Positions 43,258-55,828 of a DNA stretch of 64,000 nt are shown here, in pieces; positions within the stretch are counted from its first letter, which is position 1, and each line of letters opens with the position of its first letter. This DNA is from Petunia secreta. Taxonomy: Eukaryota; Streptophyta; Magnoliopsida; Solanales; Solanaceae. Location of the stretch: positions 44,510,001 to 44,574,000 of the forward strand of contig JARKIP010000010.1 of the NCBI GenBank assembly GCA_029990175.1. Reading direction: 5' to 3'. The position numbers were made by a program, and so were the translations under genes. A model generated the notes under the pieces. That model saw only the letters and a program-made list of their open reading frames with translations. It was not told where the DNA came from and searched no databases.

Positions 43258-44372
43258 TGTCAAAGGAATCTGCACAAATTTGTGAAAAACTAAAAATTGA
43301 AACAAACAGATTCATTATATAATTCTTCCTTTAAATTAATACTTCCAATCTTAAAAAGATGCTAAAGCAAAGCCATATGAAACATGTATTTTTTTTATAA
43401 AGTAAACATATGAAACATATGTTGGCTAAGACAAACATCAATTTTGTATAGAATACTACATGTTAGTAATGGATGATGGCCTGCACTCATGATTTTAATG
43501 TAATATAAGATTTAACTGCACACTTTGACATAAGAAAAATTGATTTTGATATATGTATGAACTATCAATCTAGCATCGTCGTAACTTTGGCGACGGGTGA
43601 CCTATCCTAATTTTGGGGTTAAATAAATTATTTGCTCGTATCAATAGAATTGTAAGTTAATTTGTCAAGGGATTTAGAGTTTTGGTTGTGGCAAGTTTTT
43701 AGTTATTTTTGGGTCTATGTTATCAATTGCATCTAACCAACATCTTCATATATCCAAAGCTTTTCACTTTGAGGTAATATATCAAAACCTTTTTTCTGTG
43801 AACAAACTCAAAAATGGAATAAAGAATGAAGAGGAGAACTAGGGTTATGATCAAAGAACTAATCTTATGGAGAAAATCAAATAGCTGAAGGCAAAGAAGA
43901 AGATGCTTCAAAGTTCCTTCCACACTGTAGGTTGTTAATCGCCGCAGAGGAGCTATTTATTTTTCAAGTTTCTGAGAAATAGGGCTTCTTTTACGTATAA
44001 ATGGGGCAGATTTTTAATCCATATATTGTTAGACACGATATTATAATATCATGGGGTCCTAGGGATTAAATAGTACCCAATTTGAGGAATAAAATTAACC
44101 ATTTATTAGTCATACCTCACCTGTTTTTTTGTAACCAAACAAGGGATTAAGTCTTTATCCATATATTATTTAGTCAATACAGCCAACCAAACGTCTCCTG
44201 ACTCTATCTTAAGTTTGTCAGGTTGCGTGTATATGATAGAGGATAAATGGAGCTACAAAAATCAAAAGTCCAACATGAATTGGTTTAATATCAAAGAGTC
44301 TAGAACTTTCAAATATCTATATACAACCGGAATGTAAAATTTGTAAAAAAAATAGTAGTAGCAATCTATTTT
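43255..44372. other. Flank of the Harbinger transposase, with possible right terminus
   Basis: No gene. The stretch 44020-44202 contains GGATTAA-type motifs and ends CAGCCAACCAAACGTCTCC, the inverse of a GGAGACGTTTGGTTGG terminus typical of PIF/Harbinger-type elements. It may be the right end of the element encoding the transposase; its partner may be at 21553. Confidence 0.4.
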
Positions 44373-45550
44373 GGCAGAATACGTAGATAGCCCCTTGAAG
44401 TTGAGCCAGATTCCCACTTAGACACTCTTACTTTCTAAATGACTAGATAGACACTTCCTTTTGTCTTAACTAGTCCACGAGACCTTCATGTGCGTGAATA
44501 ACAATCACCGGTGATGTGGCATATTGGCAAATCACATGATGACACGAGTACCATAAAAAAAGCAAATGAAATTTTTTTAAGGTTAAAACATATAATAACC
44601 CGCCCAAGCGTTATCTTCTTCTTCAATCTCTTCCCTTCTTTCCCTACTTCTCCATCTTCTAATCTCCTATGTCTGTTGTTTCGTTTATTTCCATCCATCT
44701 CTTCCTCCTCCTCTTCTTCCCAAAAAGAAAAAAAAATACAAAACAGGTATAGAGAGAGAGTAAAAGAGAGAAAAAAATCAAGAAAATACACACCATTTAT
44801 GAGAAAGTTAAGAACTTCGCAAAAATTTATTTGTGGGATTTGTAGCTTGAGTTGTTATCACTGCCTAAAAAATCAAGAAGTGGAAGAAAAATATTTTCCG
44901 ACGGAATTAGTCGGTATATTATGTTGTTTTTTAAAGAGGGGACTCCTATGATGAGCTACGCAATGCCCAAAAATAGTAAATTATTTAAGAACCTTGTATC
45001 TAAAGATGCTCTATAAATTAGAGAAATGCACATACCAGAGTAGCATCATTTACATAGAAGAACATCAACAGTAAATTATGTTGCTTTAAAAAAATTTCTT
45101 GAAAAATATGATTGTAGAATTGCATTGATTTTTATTTTGTTGGCTAAAAAGCCTTTTGAAATTAAAAAAATATTTTTGAATTGATATTTGTCTTGCTTGT
45201 GATTTGTTGGTTGCTTTTAAGAATGGGTTAAGAAGTGTCGCTTGGTGAAATCTATGGAGAAAATACAGTAATGAGGAAAAGGGGCGGAGGAGTGGTGTAA
45301 GGTTGGAGAAGCTTAGTTTATTTTTTTCTTTATTTGTTAAATTTGTTCAGGTAAGACCCCACACAAATTAACATTATTAAAAAAAGGAGAGAAATATGGA
45401 AACCCTACTCCCAATGTTGAGTGAAACACAAATATTTTGTCATGTCAGTATGAGGAGTTTACTAGACACACTTCTGTCATGAGGTGGTGTCTATCTGGTC
45501 ATTTATATAGTATGGGTGTTTAAATGGAAATTCAGCTCAACTTCGAGGGC
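44373..45550. mobile_element. MULE-type TIR element, third family member
   Basis: Left end GGCAGAATACGTAGATAGCC; the right end is the inverse of GCCCTCGAAGTTGAGCTGAA, matching the left from its base 20 or so, so the last bases are lost or diverged. AATCTATTTT repeats at 44363-44372 and 45551-45560. TIR exceeds 100 bp (AGATAGACAC..). The frame at 44511-44951 has no recognisable domain. Confidence 0.75.
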
Positions 45551-45560
45551 AATCTATTTT

Positions 45561-47600
45561 TGTTAGGAAAATAGTTTTAAAATTTTATTTTGAGACACAT
45601 CACTTAATAGTTCTTCTTTTTTTCATTCTTTTCCTTTTTTCCCTTTCATTCACTTCATTCCTCTCGAGTTCGTATCAATCACCTTGTCACCTTTTTTTTT
45701 TCCCCATGAATCACAACTTTAATCACATCTTCACTACATTTTGTGTGCAAAGACTCTTTTTTCCTTTTCCAAAAAATGGACTTTGTAGCTTTTCAAAATC
45801 GTACAGTTTATCTTCTATTTAAATTGAGTTCATTCCTATCCTTATCGTGAATAATTTTTTCTATTACAACCTTTTCACTACAACGGTGCCCATTTCTTAC
45901 TTTTTTTTTGTTAAAAAAAACCCCGCAAATTGCCTTGGCATTTAGTTATCAAAAATAAAAATTAAAATAAAAAGAAAATAGCATGAAATACTAAGAAAAA
46001 AATGAATCACTAGTTCATCTACCTTAAAACACCCAAGGCAACCAGCTCATCACCCCCCAAAACACTCTACCACCGCCATCTTCCAGCACCCTCTAAACCT
46101 CCACAGCCCCTTTTGGCATTTAAACTATGAAAACATACACCTCCCTCTTCTTCTCTCTATGAGTACAACTAAAAACAATCAAAAAAAAAATATATCATAC
46201 TGTCATATCACCACTTTTAATTTTTCAAGTTTTATGAATATCTATTATCTATATCTATACTTTATTTGTTTAAATCCACAAAAACCAGTATAAAATTATA
46301 ATTCTAGAATAAACATACGATTTCCTAGAGATTTGAACTACAAAAGTTTCATTATGCTGAAATTTCAGATCTGAACTCTCAATTCATCATTAACATGGAA
46401 TTTTTAAACTTTAACTCGTAAATTGGACAAGTGTACTGATGTTGTAGACAATGAAGCAAAAAAACAGAAATTCAAGCCTATTATTTGGGATAGGGAGTGA
46501 AGAAAGTGAAAATTGTAATTTTCCCAGGACATCTGGCCAACTGTTGTTCGACATAGCCATCAAACTTAAATGAAGAGGACGGTCCATTTTACTTTAAACA
46601 TAGATAGAAATGGAGAACAAAGACAATGAAACCCGTGTCTTTATAGTTTATATTCAATCATATTACTTATAATATATGAAAGCATCTAGATTCACAACAA
46701 AAAGATGTTAGTAACATTTATTTATATTAGTAATTGATATTCAAGTTAGTGAGGTGTAAGCCATATATATGTAATCAATTTCTTGGATCTTTTTATAATA
46801 AAATTTACCTATAAATGCAGATTTTTAAGTAGGTTAATTCAAGGTCCTCAAATATTATATAGTATTCTACTAAAAATTTAAAAATTGAAAGAAAATTTGG
46901 ATACTTAAGATGGAGATGTATTATATTGTATTCTTAATGGAATACAAGTCTTTTGGAAGGTCAAATAATTAATACAATGAAATATTAATAGTAACTTTGT
47001 GGTGGGTGTGGTAGCTTATTATTGATTATAAATAGGGGTGGGCGTTCGGTTAATCGATTTAATTTTTTGAAACGGTTCAGTTTTTTGATTTTCGCCTTTT
47101 CAATCTACATATTAATACTGAGCCAAAAAACTTCGACTCGATTTTGTTTTTTCTGTTCAATTTTCAATTTAAAATTTTGGTATTTTGGTATGTACCCAAA
47201 AATTATAATAATGTTTGCATCACTAAAATCTTATCATCGTATATCTTGATCTTATCATAATAAAGACTTCCTATGTACATATAATAAAGCTCCGGCTCGT
47301 ACCAAGATTTGTAGTTTATAAAGCTGCAATATCTTGCAAAAGTTGCAGATTAAATCATGTCACCAAGAATTAATATAATCACAAAGTTGCAGAAGATTTA
47401 TCAAGGTACCGTAGATAAATAAATGGTGTTACCTCAACTGGGAACGACTAAAACAAATGACAAAAAATTGACAAAGATAAGCTTGAATAAGGAATTTGCC
47501 TATGTGCAAGCATAAGAAAAAGAAGATAACAGCGTAAGGGATACGTGCAAGGCAACGGCGGGGTAACTAGAGAGAAATGCACAAAAAGGTCCTCTCAAGT
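45561..47600. other. Intergenic region, no gene seen
   Basis: AT-rich with pyrimidine-rich patches. At 47033-47180 it holds AGGGGTGGGCGTTCGGTTAA, the start of a common short dispersed repeat in plants with phrases like GGTTCAGTTTTTTGATTTTCG. No open frame or RNA gene is supported. Confidence 0.4.
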
Positions 47601-48553
47601 CTTGAAATAAGAAAAGAGACCTCTCTTTTTCTCTCTTTTCTTTTTCACTTTCTTTTATTTTTTAAGTGGGATTAAGGGTAAGTGGGGGGCCTAATTAGTA
47701 TTTTTAACTTATAGGTTAAAATTAAAATTTAAAAGTTAAAAAAATATACCCCACTCACCCACGACACCAACTACCCCCTCAATACAAATCAAAACACGAA
47801 CCCCAATACTCCAAACACCAAACATACTCCTTCCAACAAACCAAACCCACCCGTCGTTTCAGTTTATCAGAGCAGTCGTCACTGCCGTTTATGCTACTTC
47901 GATCGACAAAATCCTCCGATAATTTATTAAATCAAACTGCAAGTATAATCTGTTGCCTACATTGCATTTTATTGCACAAAAATCGTGACTTTTCTTATTT
48001 TTCCACTTTGTGTTTGAAAGAAAACTCTAAAATATACTTTGTTAGATCTGTGGTTTTTCTGTTGATTTTCGTTTGGATTATGCTTGTTAATGAGTTTTTT
48101 GGTGTTTGAAAAATTATGGTTTTAGTCATTTTTACCGATTTATGTTTAAACACATCACCTGATTTTTCAAACATCTTGCTAGTTATTTCAGATTTTGTTT
48201 GGTGTTTGAAACATCATATGAGGTATTTGTTCATGTCACCGGCTGTTTTAACGGGGAAGACGATATTCATCTGAGTTATTTTCTAAACACTAAGGTAACT
48301 GTTTAAACATTTATTTAGATATTCACAATTTCAATGTTGAACATCTACCAGGTGTTTAAACATTATTGTAGATGTTTAAAATATTAGTGAGGTTTTTTTT
48401 TTTTGTAAACACTAACTTCAATAATTAAACATTACTTAATATGTTTATATTTTCAAGGTATAACATTCAAATATGATGTTTAAACATCTCTTGTAATACT
48501 AGAATCATGAATTTATTTATAATGATTAGCTTTGTATTTCCTTTATTGTAGTA

Positions 48554-51500
48554 ATGTATTTGCTGAGCATGTTTAATTGTTCACCCTTTTTGCAGGGTCT
48601 GATGGGTATGAAGAAGCAGGAAAATACAATTAATAAGAGGCTGTCAGTGGCGGCGAAAAAAAGACTTCGAATGGAACAAGAAAAGTATGAATCTCCTCGC
48701 ACCAAACGGCTCAGTAGCAGGAGGGGACTAGCGCTTGTAAAGGTCTCTTTTGATAGCCTAAGCAATAGCCGTGATCTAAGTTAGGATCAAGTAAAAAACG
48801 AAGAAGAAAGTAGAAGTCGGGAAGGATAGAAAGAAAGATCAATGGAAGAAGGAGAGGGTAATATTGAAGAAGTAGCTAACAAAACAACTCATGATGAGAA
48901 TAAAGAAGTAGCTGCCCTAACAGCTCAGGATGAGAATGAAGAAGTAGCTACCCCAACAGCTCATGATAAAAATGAAGAGGAAGAATCTCCTACTCTACAG
49001 AGATATAGTAGATGGAAGATACGTGCTTGTAGGACTCCAGAGGAGCAGCCTTCTACAATTGATGAAGGAGACAATGTCGTCCATGATGGGTCTGCAGAAG
49101 AGGATGGTGATAGTGATTGTGGAGAGGAACTAACCGAGGTAAGAGCACATATGAAAATATCCTTTTAGATGTTCCACATTTGAACATATGTTTTACCCAT
49201 AGTTAAATATGTTTAAACATACATATAAAATATTTTACACCTTATAAGTAATATTTTAAACATTTGTTAGATTGTTTAAAGCACCTGGTGTTATGTTTAA
49301 ACATACCAATGATCTTTTAAGCAAGCACTTTGTCTTTCTTCATTACCCTAGTTTAACTTAGAAAATCTTATTTGCATGTGGTTTTGGCTTATAAGGTTAC
49401 CCAAGCGTAAAAATTGACCTACCTGATATGGTATTGCCTACCTAGTGGAAATTGTTCAAAGAATGGGGTCTTAAGAACAGATTCAGAGAGAGTTGTTTTG
49501 ATCACTTTCTTAGTATTTTGAAGAGATTGTTTGCTCTGAAGGTCGCTCACAACCTTCTACTCCGTAGAGTTATTTGTCAGAAATAGCATGAGTTATGGTT
49601 CAATTTCCACAGGCTGCCTTTACGCTTTGATCTTCTTGAATTTGCACTTATGACTAAGCTAAGGTGTTTAGAGTTTCCATATAAAGAATACCTTGAGGAG
49701 GCCCATGAGAAGGGTAAAGAGGTATGGGATTTGGTGACTGGCTTAAAAAAAAAAGGCTGCCTTGAGTAACCATATCATGACACTAATAAAGTCAGAAAAG
49801 ATCATAGATAAAAATATGCAATTCAGCTTGTGTTTGGTTTGCTTTGGTTTATGCATGATATGTTGTGTGCGAAGGATACACATTGTGGCGTTGAGGAAGA
49901 TGTTATTTGCTTGGCCAGCAGACCTGAGGAATTTAACAAGTATCCTTAGGGCAGAAAAAACTTTAAATTGACGATGGCGTATCTTGGTAAGGATTTTGCA
50001 ACACTTGGAGCTCCAGAAAAAAGCTATAACCTTTATGAATTTCCCTGGGCCTTCATGTCCTGGGCGTTAGAGGTTATACCGGCTGTTAGGCTAAGGCAGC
50101 ATCCAACACAAAATACTATATCAAAGATGCATCATTGGTTATGTGCAAGGTTGAAAGAGACCTTTAACAAGTATTTTAGCATGTGGAGACCCTGGTAAGG
50201 CACCCTTTCACCTTTTCTAAGTAGTTGTTTACACATTTGATATGATGTTGGAACATCCATATGATGTTCAAAACATCATATGGATGTTGAAACATCAGTA
50301 GTAATATTTCAACATCAAGTTTAGTGTTTACCATATTGTTGTATGTTTGAAACATACCTATTATGTGTAAACATCATACCTAACGTTTACACATAATAGG
50401 TATGTTTCAAACATATAGCAAGTAATGCCGAAACATGTTTAGTGTATGTGTTAACACTTGTTCACTTATGTTCTTTACAGGAGGTGCAATCTTACCTCGT
50501 TCCTACACTCTTGAGTATAGAGATGTCATTGATGGCTTTGTGTCATATCAGGATGTAAAGGACGCATTGGTTGATGGGTTGATGCAATAGTTGGACAGGG
50601 TCACAATGCTTAGGAAAGAACATGTTGAACCTAACACCCCTAAAAAACGTGTTGTTCACAGTCGTGGGTCAATGTTGAATGCATATAGTGGTGGACGTAG
50701 AGTTAATTTGTTTGGAGTTGTTTGAAGACAGTATAGTGGCAGTGCAGGTGATTGTTTGGATACGCCAGGAGAAGCATGGTACTAGACCATGAGTTTTTAG
50801 AAGAGAATAAGTTTGTGGAAGTGGAAGAGTAAGAAGAGAAGAAAGTGGCAGGGGAAGAAGAATAAGGAGAGAAGAAGAAGAAGAAGAAGAAGAAGAAGAA
50901 GAATGACCGGGTAATGCTACAAGAATGTGTAGCTACAAATTCTCCCAATATAAAGATGACAAGACGCTGTTGATGGAGAAGGTGGATGCAATTGAGAAAG
51001 TTCTTATGGGGGCGAAGGACTGGACAAAGAAGCATGTGTCTGTTCCCTAGAAGAGCTCTGAAATATCCATCTACTACTAAAAAGAAGAGGGGGATGAAGA
51101 AGATGCCTTTGGAAAATGTAGATATTTACAAAGATGAAGAGAAAAAGAGAAGAGGGGCAATGGATTCCTTTTTGGAAGAGAAGAATGAGGAAATGAAACC
51201 TCTCTGTCTTGGACATGTACAGCTACAAGTACTTGGAATGGGTGATGAGTATTTAAACCAAGTTGGAGGACCACGAACATTTACTTCTTTTTTTTCTGTA
51301 AGGTGTAAGCAAACATTTAATCAGATGTTTAAACATCTCTTTTGATGAGTATGCATCTCATGAAAATGTTTACATATGTACATGTACTTGTGTGTATGTT
51401 TAAACACCATTTATGATGTGTAAACATACAAACAAATGTTTAAACATTGTGGTCATATGTTTCATTTTATTTAAACATCACTATTATGTTTAAGACTGCT

Positions 51501-51960
51501 CATTTTAAGGAGCATTATGGAGTATGCACAAGGTAAGAGGTCAACCCCAGGGGCTAGAAAGTGGGCTGGAACGAAGAGGATCATCAATGTGTTCAAGTGT
51601 GAAGAAGAGCATTATATTACCTTGGAGTTCCTTGTGGAGGAAGCAAATATTTTAGTATAGGAATCCAACTATGGTGGCAACAGTGATGATGCCTTTGACA
51701 CTTATTCAGCCAATCACTAGCATGTTCTCCATATATATTAAAGAGTATCGGATGTTCCAAAAGTTGCCAGGAGAGATCCTTAACAAGAACTCATGGTCAT
51801 AGGAGTGTGTGCAAGATCTTTCAACAATCCACACCCGCACTACATCGGGTAGATATGCCTTAGTTTTCATAAAGTACCTTCTCAAGAAGACTCACTGGGA
51901 CAGTCTTACTGAAGATAACATGGTGGACCTTAAGGTCTAATGGGTTGTTGACATATTTCA
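48554..51960 (+). pseudogene. DUF1985/Ulp1-type gene, decayed
   Basis: Pieces on plus: 48600-48784 (KKQENTINKRLSVAAKKRLR), 48842-49150 acidic exon with three imperfect DEN-type repeats (HDENKEVAALTAQDENEEVA), 49590-49750 (HRLPLRFDLLEFALMTKLRC), 49762-50198 (SNHIMTLIKSEKIIDKNMQF and NLYEFPWAFMSWALEVIPAV), which fits DUF1985, and later lysine/glutamate-rich pieces to 51300. The end (51600-51960) may be a Ulp1-type protease C terminus (VQDL, then FIKYLLKK), but the catalytic Cys region is not recognisable. Stops and frameshifts occur at 49740, 49970, 50590 and elsewhere. Intron-like gaps are GTTTAAAC-rich. Function as a SUMO protease is not supported for this copy. Confidence 0.6.
50868..50903 (+). 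repeat. (GAA)n trinucleotide repeat
   Basis: About 36 bp of near-perfect GAA repeats within the acidic coding remnant of the DUF1985-type gene. Confidence 0.95.
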
Positions 51961-51999
51961 TGGTAAGATGGTACCATGATGGACAGTTGAAATCATTTG

Positions 52000-53757
52000 G
52001 GCTGTTATTAAGAATAATTTAACCTTTTTTTGGTACTTTTTATTTTTGGGTTATGTAAGATTAATTTGTGCTTTTGTTAATTTAATAGTAGTGTGCATGG
52101 TTAATTTGATGTTATAACTATCAACTGACTGTTTAAACATGTCGTAGTGTGATTCAAACATTGTTGTGGGTGTTTAGGAAATTATTTAGTTTAAGTTTGC
52201 AATTTAAAATTCGGTTGTCACTTTTTGATTCACGCCTTTTTAGAAAAAAATAAGTTATTCCTCCTACCCTGTGCACACCCACTCAAAGACACCCTTTCAA
52301 AAGCCTTATCCTCACACTGCACCCACTAAAAAGGCACACTTTCAAAACTCTTCTATTTTCTAACAACTCTATAAATACCAGATACTTCAACCAAAAATGA
52401 TGTTCCCCTTCCCAACAAGTATGAACATCACCAAAAAAAAATCAAAACTATGATCGCAGACCACGTTATTAGAATCATCAACTAAGGGTTGACATTGAAG
52501 ACATTTGAATTGCCTCTAAGAAGCATGTGCACGGTAGTTGATGGGCATACGAAGGATTGCAAGGGTCGTTTGAGTGATACTAGAGTTCATTGGTGGGGAA
52601 CTTAATGACTACATAACCCTTACCATTTCTCCACCACCCGAAAATCAAAATTAGAATTGTTAGTTAGCTTTAATTTTCATATTTTTCATTGGTTAACATC
52701 TTTAATACTCGTGTATCCTCTACTATTTGACAGTGAAATTATGTTTATTTATTAAAGTTTAACTTCTTCTCGTGCGTATTTCGTATTCTTTCTTCCCCAA
52801 CCCTCTATCTTGCTAAATTTTCTTGATGCCAATTTTGATGTTGGGAACAGTGTAATTAATGTTTAAACAATCAAAATGAATGTTTTAAACACCATCTTTG
52901 ACGTGTACACATCGTAGGCCAGTGTTGGAAACATTGTACAATATGTGCAAATAGTAGGTTAGGTGTATGCAACATTAGAAAATATTTTTACATATTCCGA
53001 AGGTGTTTGAAACATTTTTTTTTATGTTTGAATATTACTAGCAGTGTTTACAATATCCTAATAGATGTTTAATAATGAGTGTTATCGCTTCAAATATCCT
53101 CAAAATTCGACAAATACATAAGTTAAAGATTATTTAATAGTGTTATTACTTCAAATATGTTCAGTTATCATGATATAAATAAGTTAATGGTTAACTATTA
53201 GATCTATCACATAAAATGTGTTCTATTATAATGTTCACATATGAGTTACCACTAATTATTAGTGTTTTCACTCCAAATATGTTCAATTATATAGATATAC
53301 ATAGTTAACTATCATTTATTAGAGTTTTAAGTCCAAGTGTGTTCAAGTATCTACGCCTATATTAGTGGTGGAGTAGTTAACAATAATATCGCTCCTATTG
53401 TGTTCGACAACTAGTAAATACATGAGCAAACAACTAATTATTGGTCTTATCACTGCAAATGTGTTCAATAATGCATATATACTTAGTCCTATAATTATTT
53501 AGTAATCTTACCACTCAAAATATGTTATTTACTCGTGTTAACACCCCAAATATGGTTAAACACCAAAGATATGTTGAAACATAAAACGGGATGTTTAAGA
53601 ATTTGATCAAAAAACCGAAACATTCAATGTATATGTTTAAACATAAGCAATAATGTTTCAAACGTTTGAAAATATGTTTAAACATAGACACAGATGTGAA
53701 ACATTACGTACGATGTTGCACATACTTCACGATGTTTTGCGCGTATCATAATATATT
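52000..53757. repeat. GTTTAAAC-rich, AT-rich stretch of the large MULE
   Basis: No convincing coding sequence. It is full of variants of ATGTTTAAACAT and ATGTTGAAACATC spaced some 25-45 bp apart, most densely at 52855-53060 and 53520-53750. The same texture resumes after gypsy 3 at 62783-63290, which shows that the two stretches were once continuous. Confidence 0.75.
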
Positions 53758-53762
53758 GTAAC

Positions 53763-55828
53763 TGTAATGACCCGATATTTTACAAGTATTATTTTTCCTA
53801 GTTATTCCATTAGTTTCGATATATTTATTTTAATCATTATTATTATAGAATAACTATTTATATAAATTATGAGTGGGAAGAAGGACTAGAGACATAATTA
53901 GGAGTAATTATTGGACTAATTGGATATTATTTTTATTAGTTGTATTGAAGTGAAAATATAAAAATATAATAGTGTAGAAGTGGGTAAGCCGTGTTTTAAC
54001 TGCTTTCATACTTTAAAGTACATATATTAGGTTTTAAAGTAGAAGCTAATTAGGAGAAGTCTATTTCGGCTGAAACCTTTGCAAAAGTGACTTACGAATT
54101 CCATAAAAAACAGTTCAATAGCAGCTGCATAAGGGTTGCGTCGTTACTGAGTTTTCCAAGAAGCAGTTCGTGCAATTTTGTGCTCAGGTAAAGAGTTCTT
54201 TACTTTGGTCCACATAGAATTGAGTTGTCCAAAATATTTTCTCATATAGTAATGTAAATTGATAAGATAGACATTATAAAACAATGATTAATGATGATGT
54301 AATTATGATGTCATAGTATTAAAGTTTGATGTTACAAATTATTTGGGTGCAGCAATTATTTCATTCTTCTTCAAGGGTTAGTGTTAACCCATAGCCATTT
54401 GGTGTTACTTGTGGCGTCGTGCAGTAAGGCGCTAAGGCAATTAAATTGCCAAGTGGATTCAGATATCGTTATAATGAAATATATTTTAATTTAGTTAGTG
54501 AATGGAGCTACTGTGTTGGTTACTTGAAGCAGTTTACTGAGTATTGAAATTGAAAACATAACTTCCTAATTGTATTATCTTTAAACTAGAATTTGACATA
54601 ATCACATGTATGGTTTGGTATTTGAGATGTAGAAAATAAGTACTTAACTCTAAATTATGTACTTAGTGAACGTAAGTTATTTGAGGTTCGGGAACAATTA
54701 TAGACTCGAGAATTTGAATCAATATAATATATTAATTATGTCTTCCGTCCTTTTAATTAGAGCGAGACCGTTTGGAGAAGATTCAGCGGGGGAAAATGAT
54801 TGTTGAGTAGTGGTTTACTTCTTCGGACAGAGGTAGGTTGTTCTATCCCTTTCTTTGGTGGAATTTATCCACGCGGGATATTGTACATACGTTCTTTGTA
54901 TGTGCACTGCCCTAGGTGTAACCTTTTACACCTTTTCGTTGTGTTTAAATATTTACTTGGAATATGTGTTGTTTTTCCTGGATTGTGTTTACTCCTGGTT
55001 GTTGTTTAAAGTATTGCAAGTTATGTGTATGTTTGACATGAAAATTTATGATTAATTTGATATGTCGGAGTTGGTCCAATTGATAATATTTCGGAGTTTG
55101 TCCATTTGATAGCCTCGGAGTTGGTCCACTATCTATTTTAGAATTGGTACATTTGATAGCCTCGGAGTTGGTCCACTATCACATGTTTTTGGAGTTAGCC
55201 CACATATTCTGCTGGTTTATTAATTGGGTTTAATTGTTGGTTCTTGAATGAGATTTATTGATGTTGAATGGTGTGATTGGATGGACTATTTAAATAGCGA
55301 ATTATAACATGTTTCCTTTTTTTCTCCCTCCTCTATTATGTTAATTTATTGCTTAGACTAGTTTCCTGTCTTTCATAGGAACTAGTCTACCCACCTACAA
55401 AGTCCTTTTGACTTACGTTATTTTCTTTATTGTTTCTTATTATATGTTCGGGCAGATACGGTTCCGAGTACCAGCGAGCTCCGTGGCCTGAGTTGAAGAT
55501 TTTCCTATTGATCAGTAGTGAGCCAACCATCCTCATTCCGCGGTGGCGCACCTTTCTATTATTTCATTCCTGTCATTTATTGTTTCAGATATTCGGGATA
55601 TTTTATTCAGCATTTATCTTATAGATGTTCATGGCTTATGGTAGAGGACTAGACATTTCGTTTGCACTATGGGATATTCTGCGTATTTCAGTAATAAAAG
55701 TCACAACTTGAATTTTATTATATTATTTTTTAAATATTATTGAGGTTAATTATTACATAGCGAGTGGGTTCGCCCGATGAGATTTGTTCGGGTGCCCTCA
55801 CGACCATCCAGGATTTTGGGTCGTGACA
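53763..55828 (+). repeat. Gypsy 3 left LTR
   Basis: 2066 bp. Includes a short repeat CCTCGGAGTTGGTCCACTAT at 55112 and 55162 with related CGGAGTTGGTCCAATTGATA before it. Ends CGTGACA before the primer-binding site. Confidence 0.9.

Noticed and set aside
44511..44951. 146-aa plus frame in the third MULE-type element
   Set aside because: Low-complexity (K/R/S-rich) composition with no domain; the region is otherwise a non-coding TIR element.
54800..55055. Frames such as SIPFFGGIYPRGILYIRSLY, repeated at 61754-62063
   Set aside because: They lie in both LTRs of gypsy 3 and overlap in two frames, so they are not genes.
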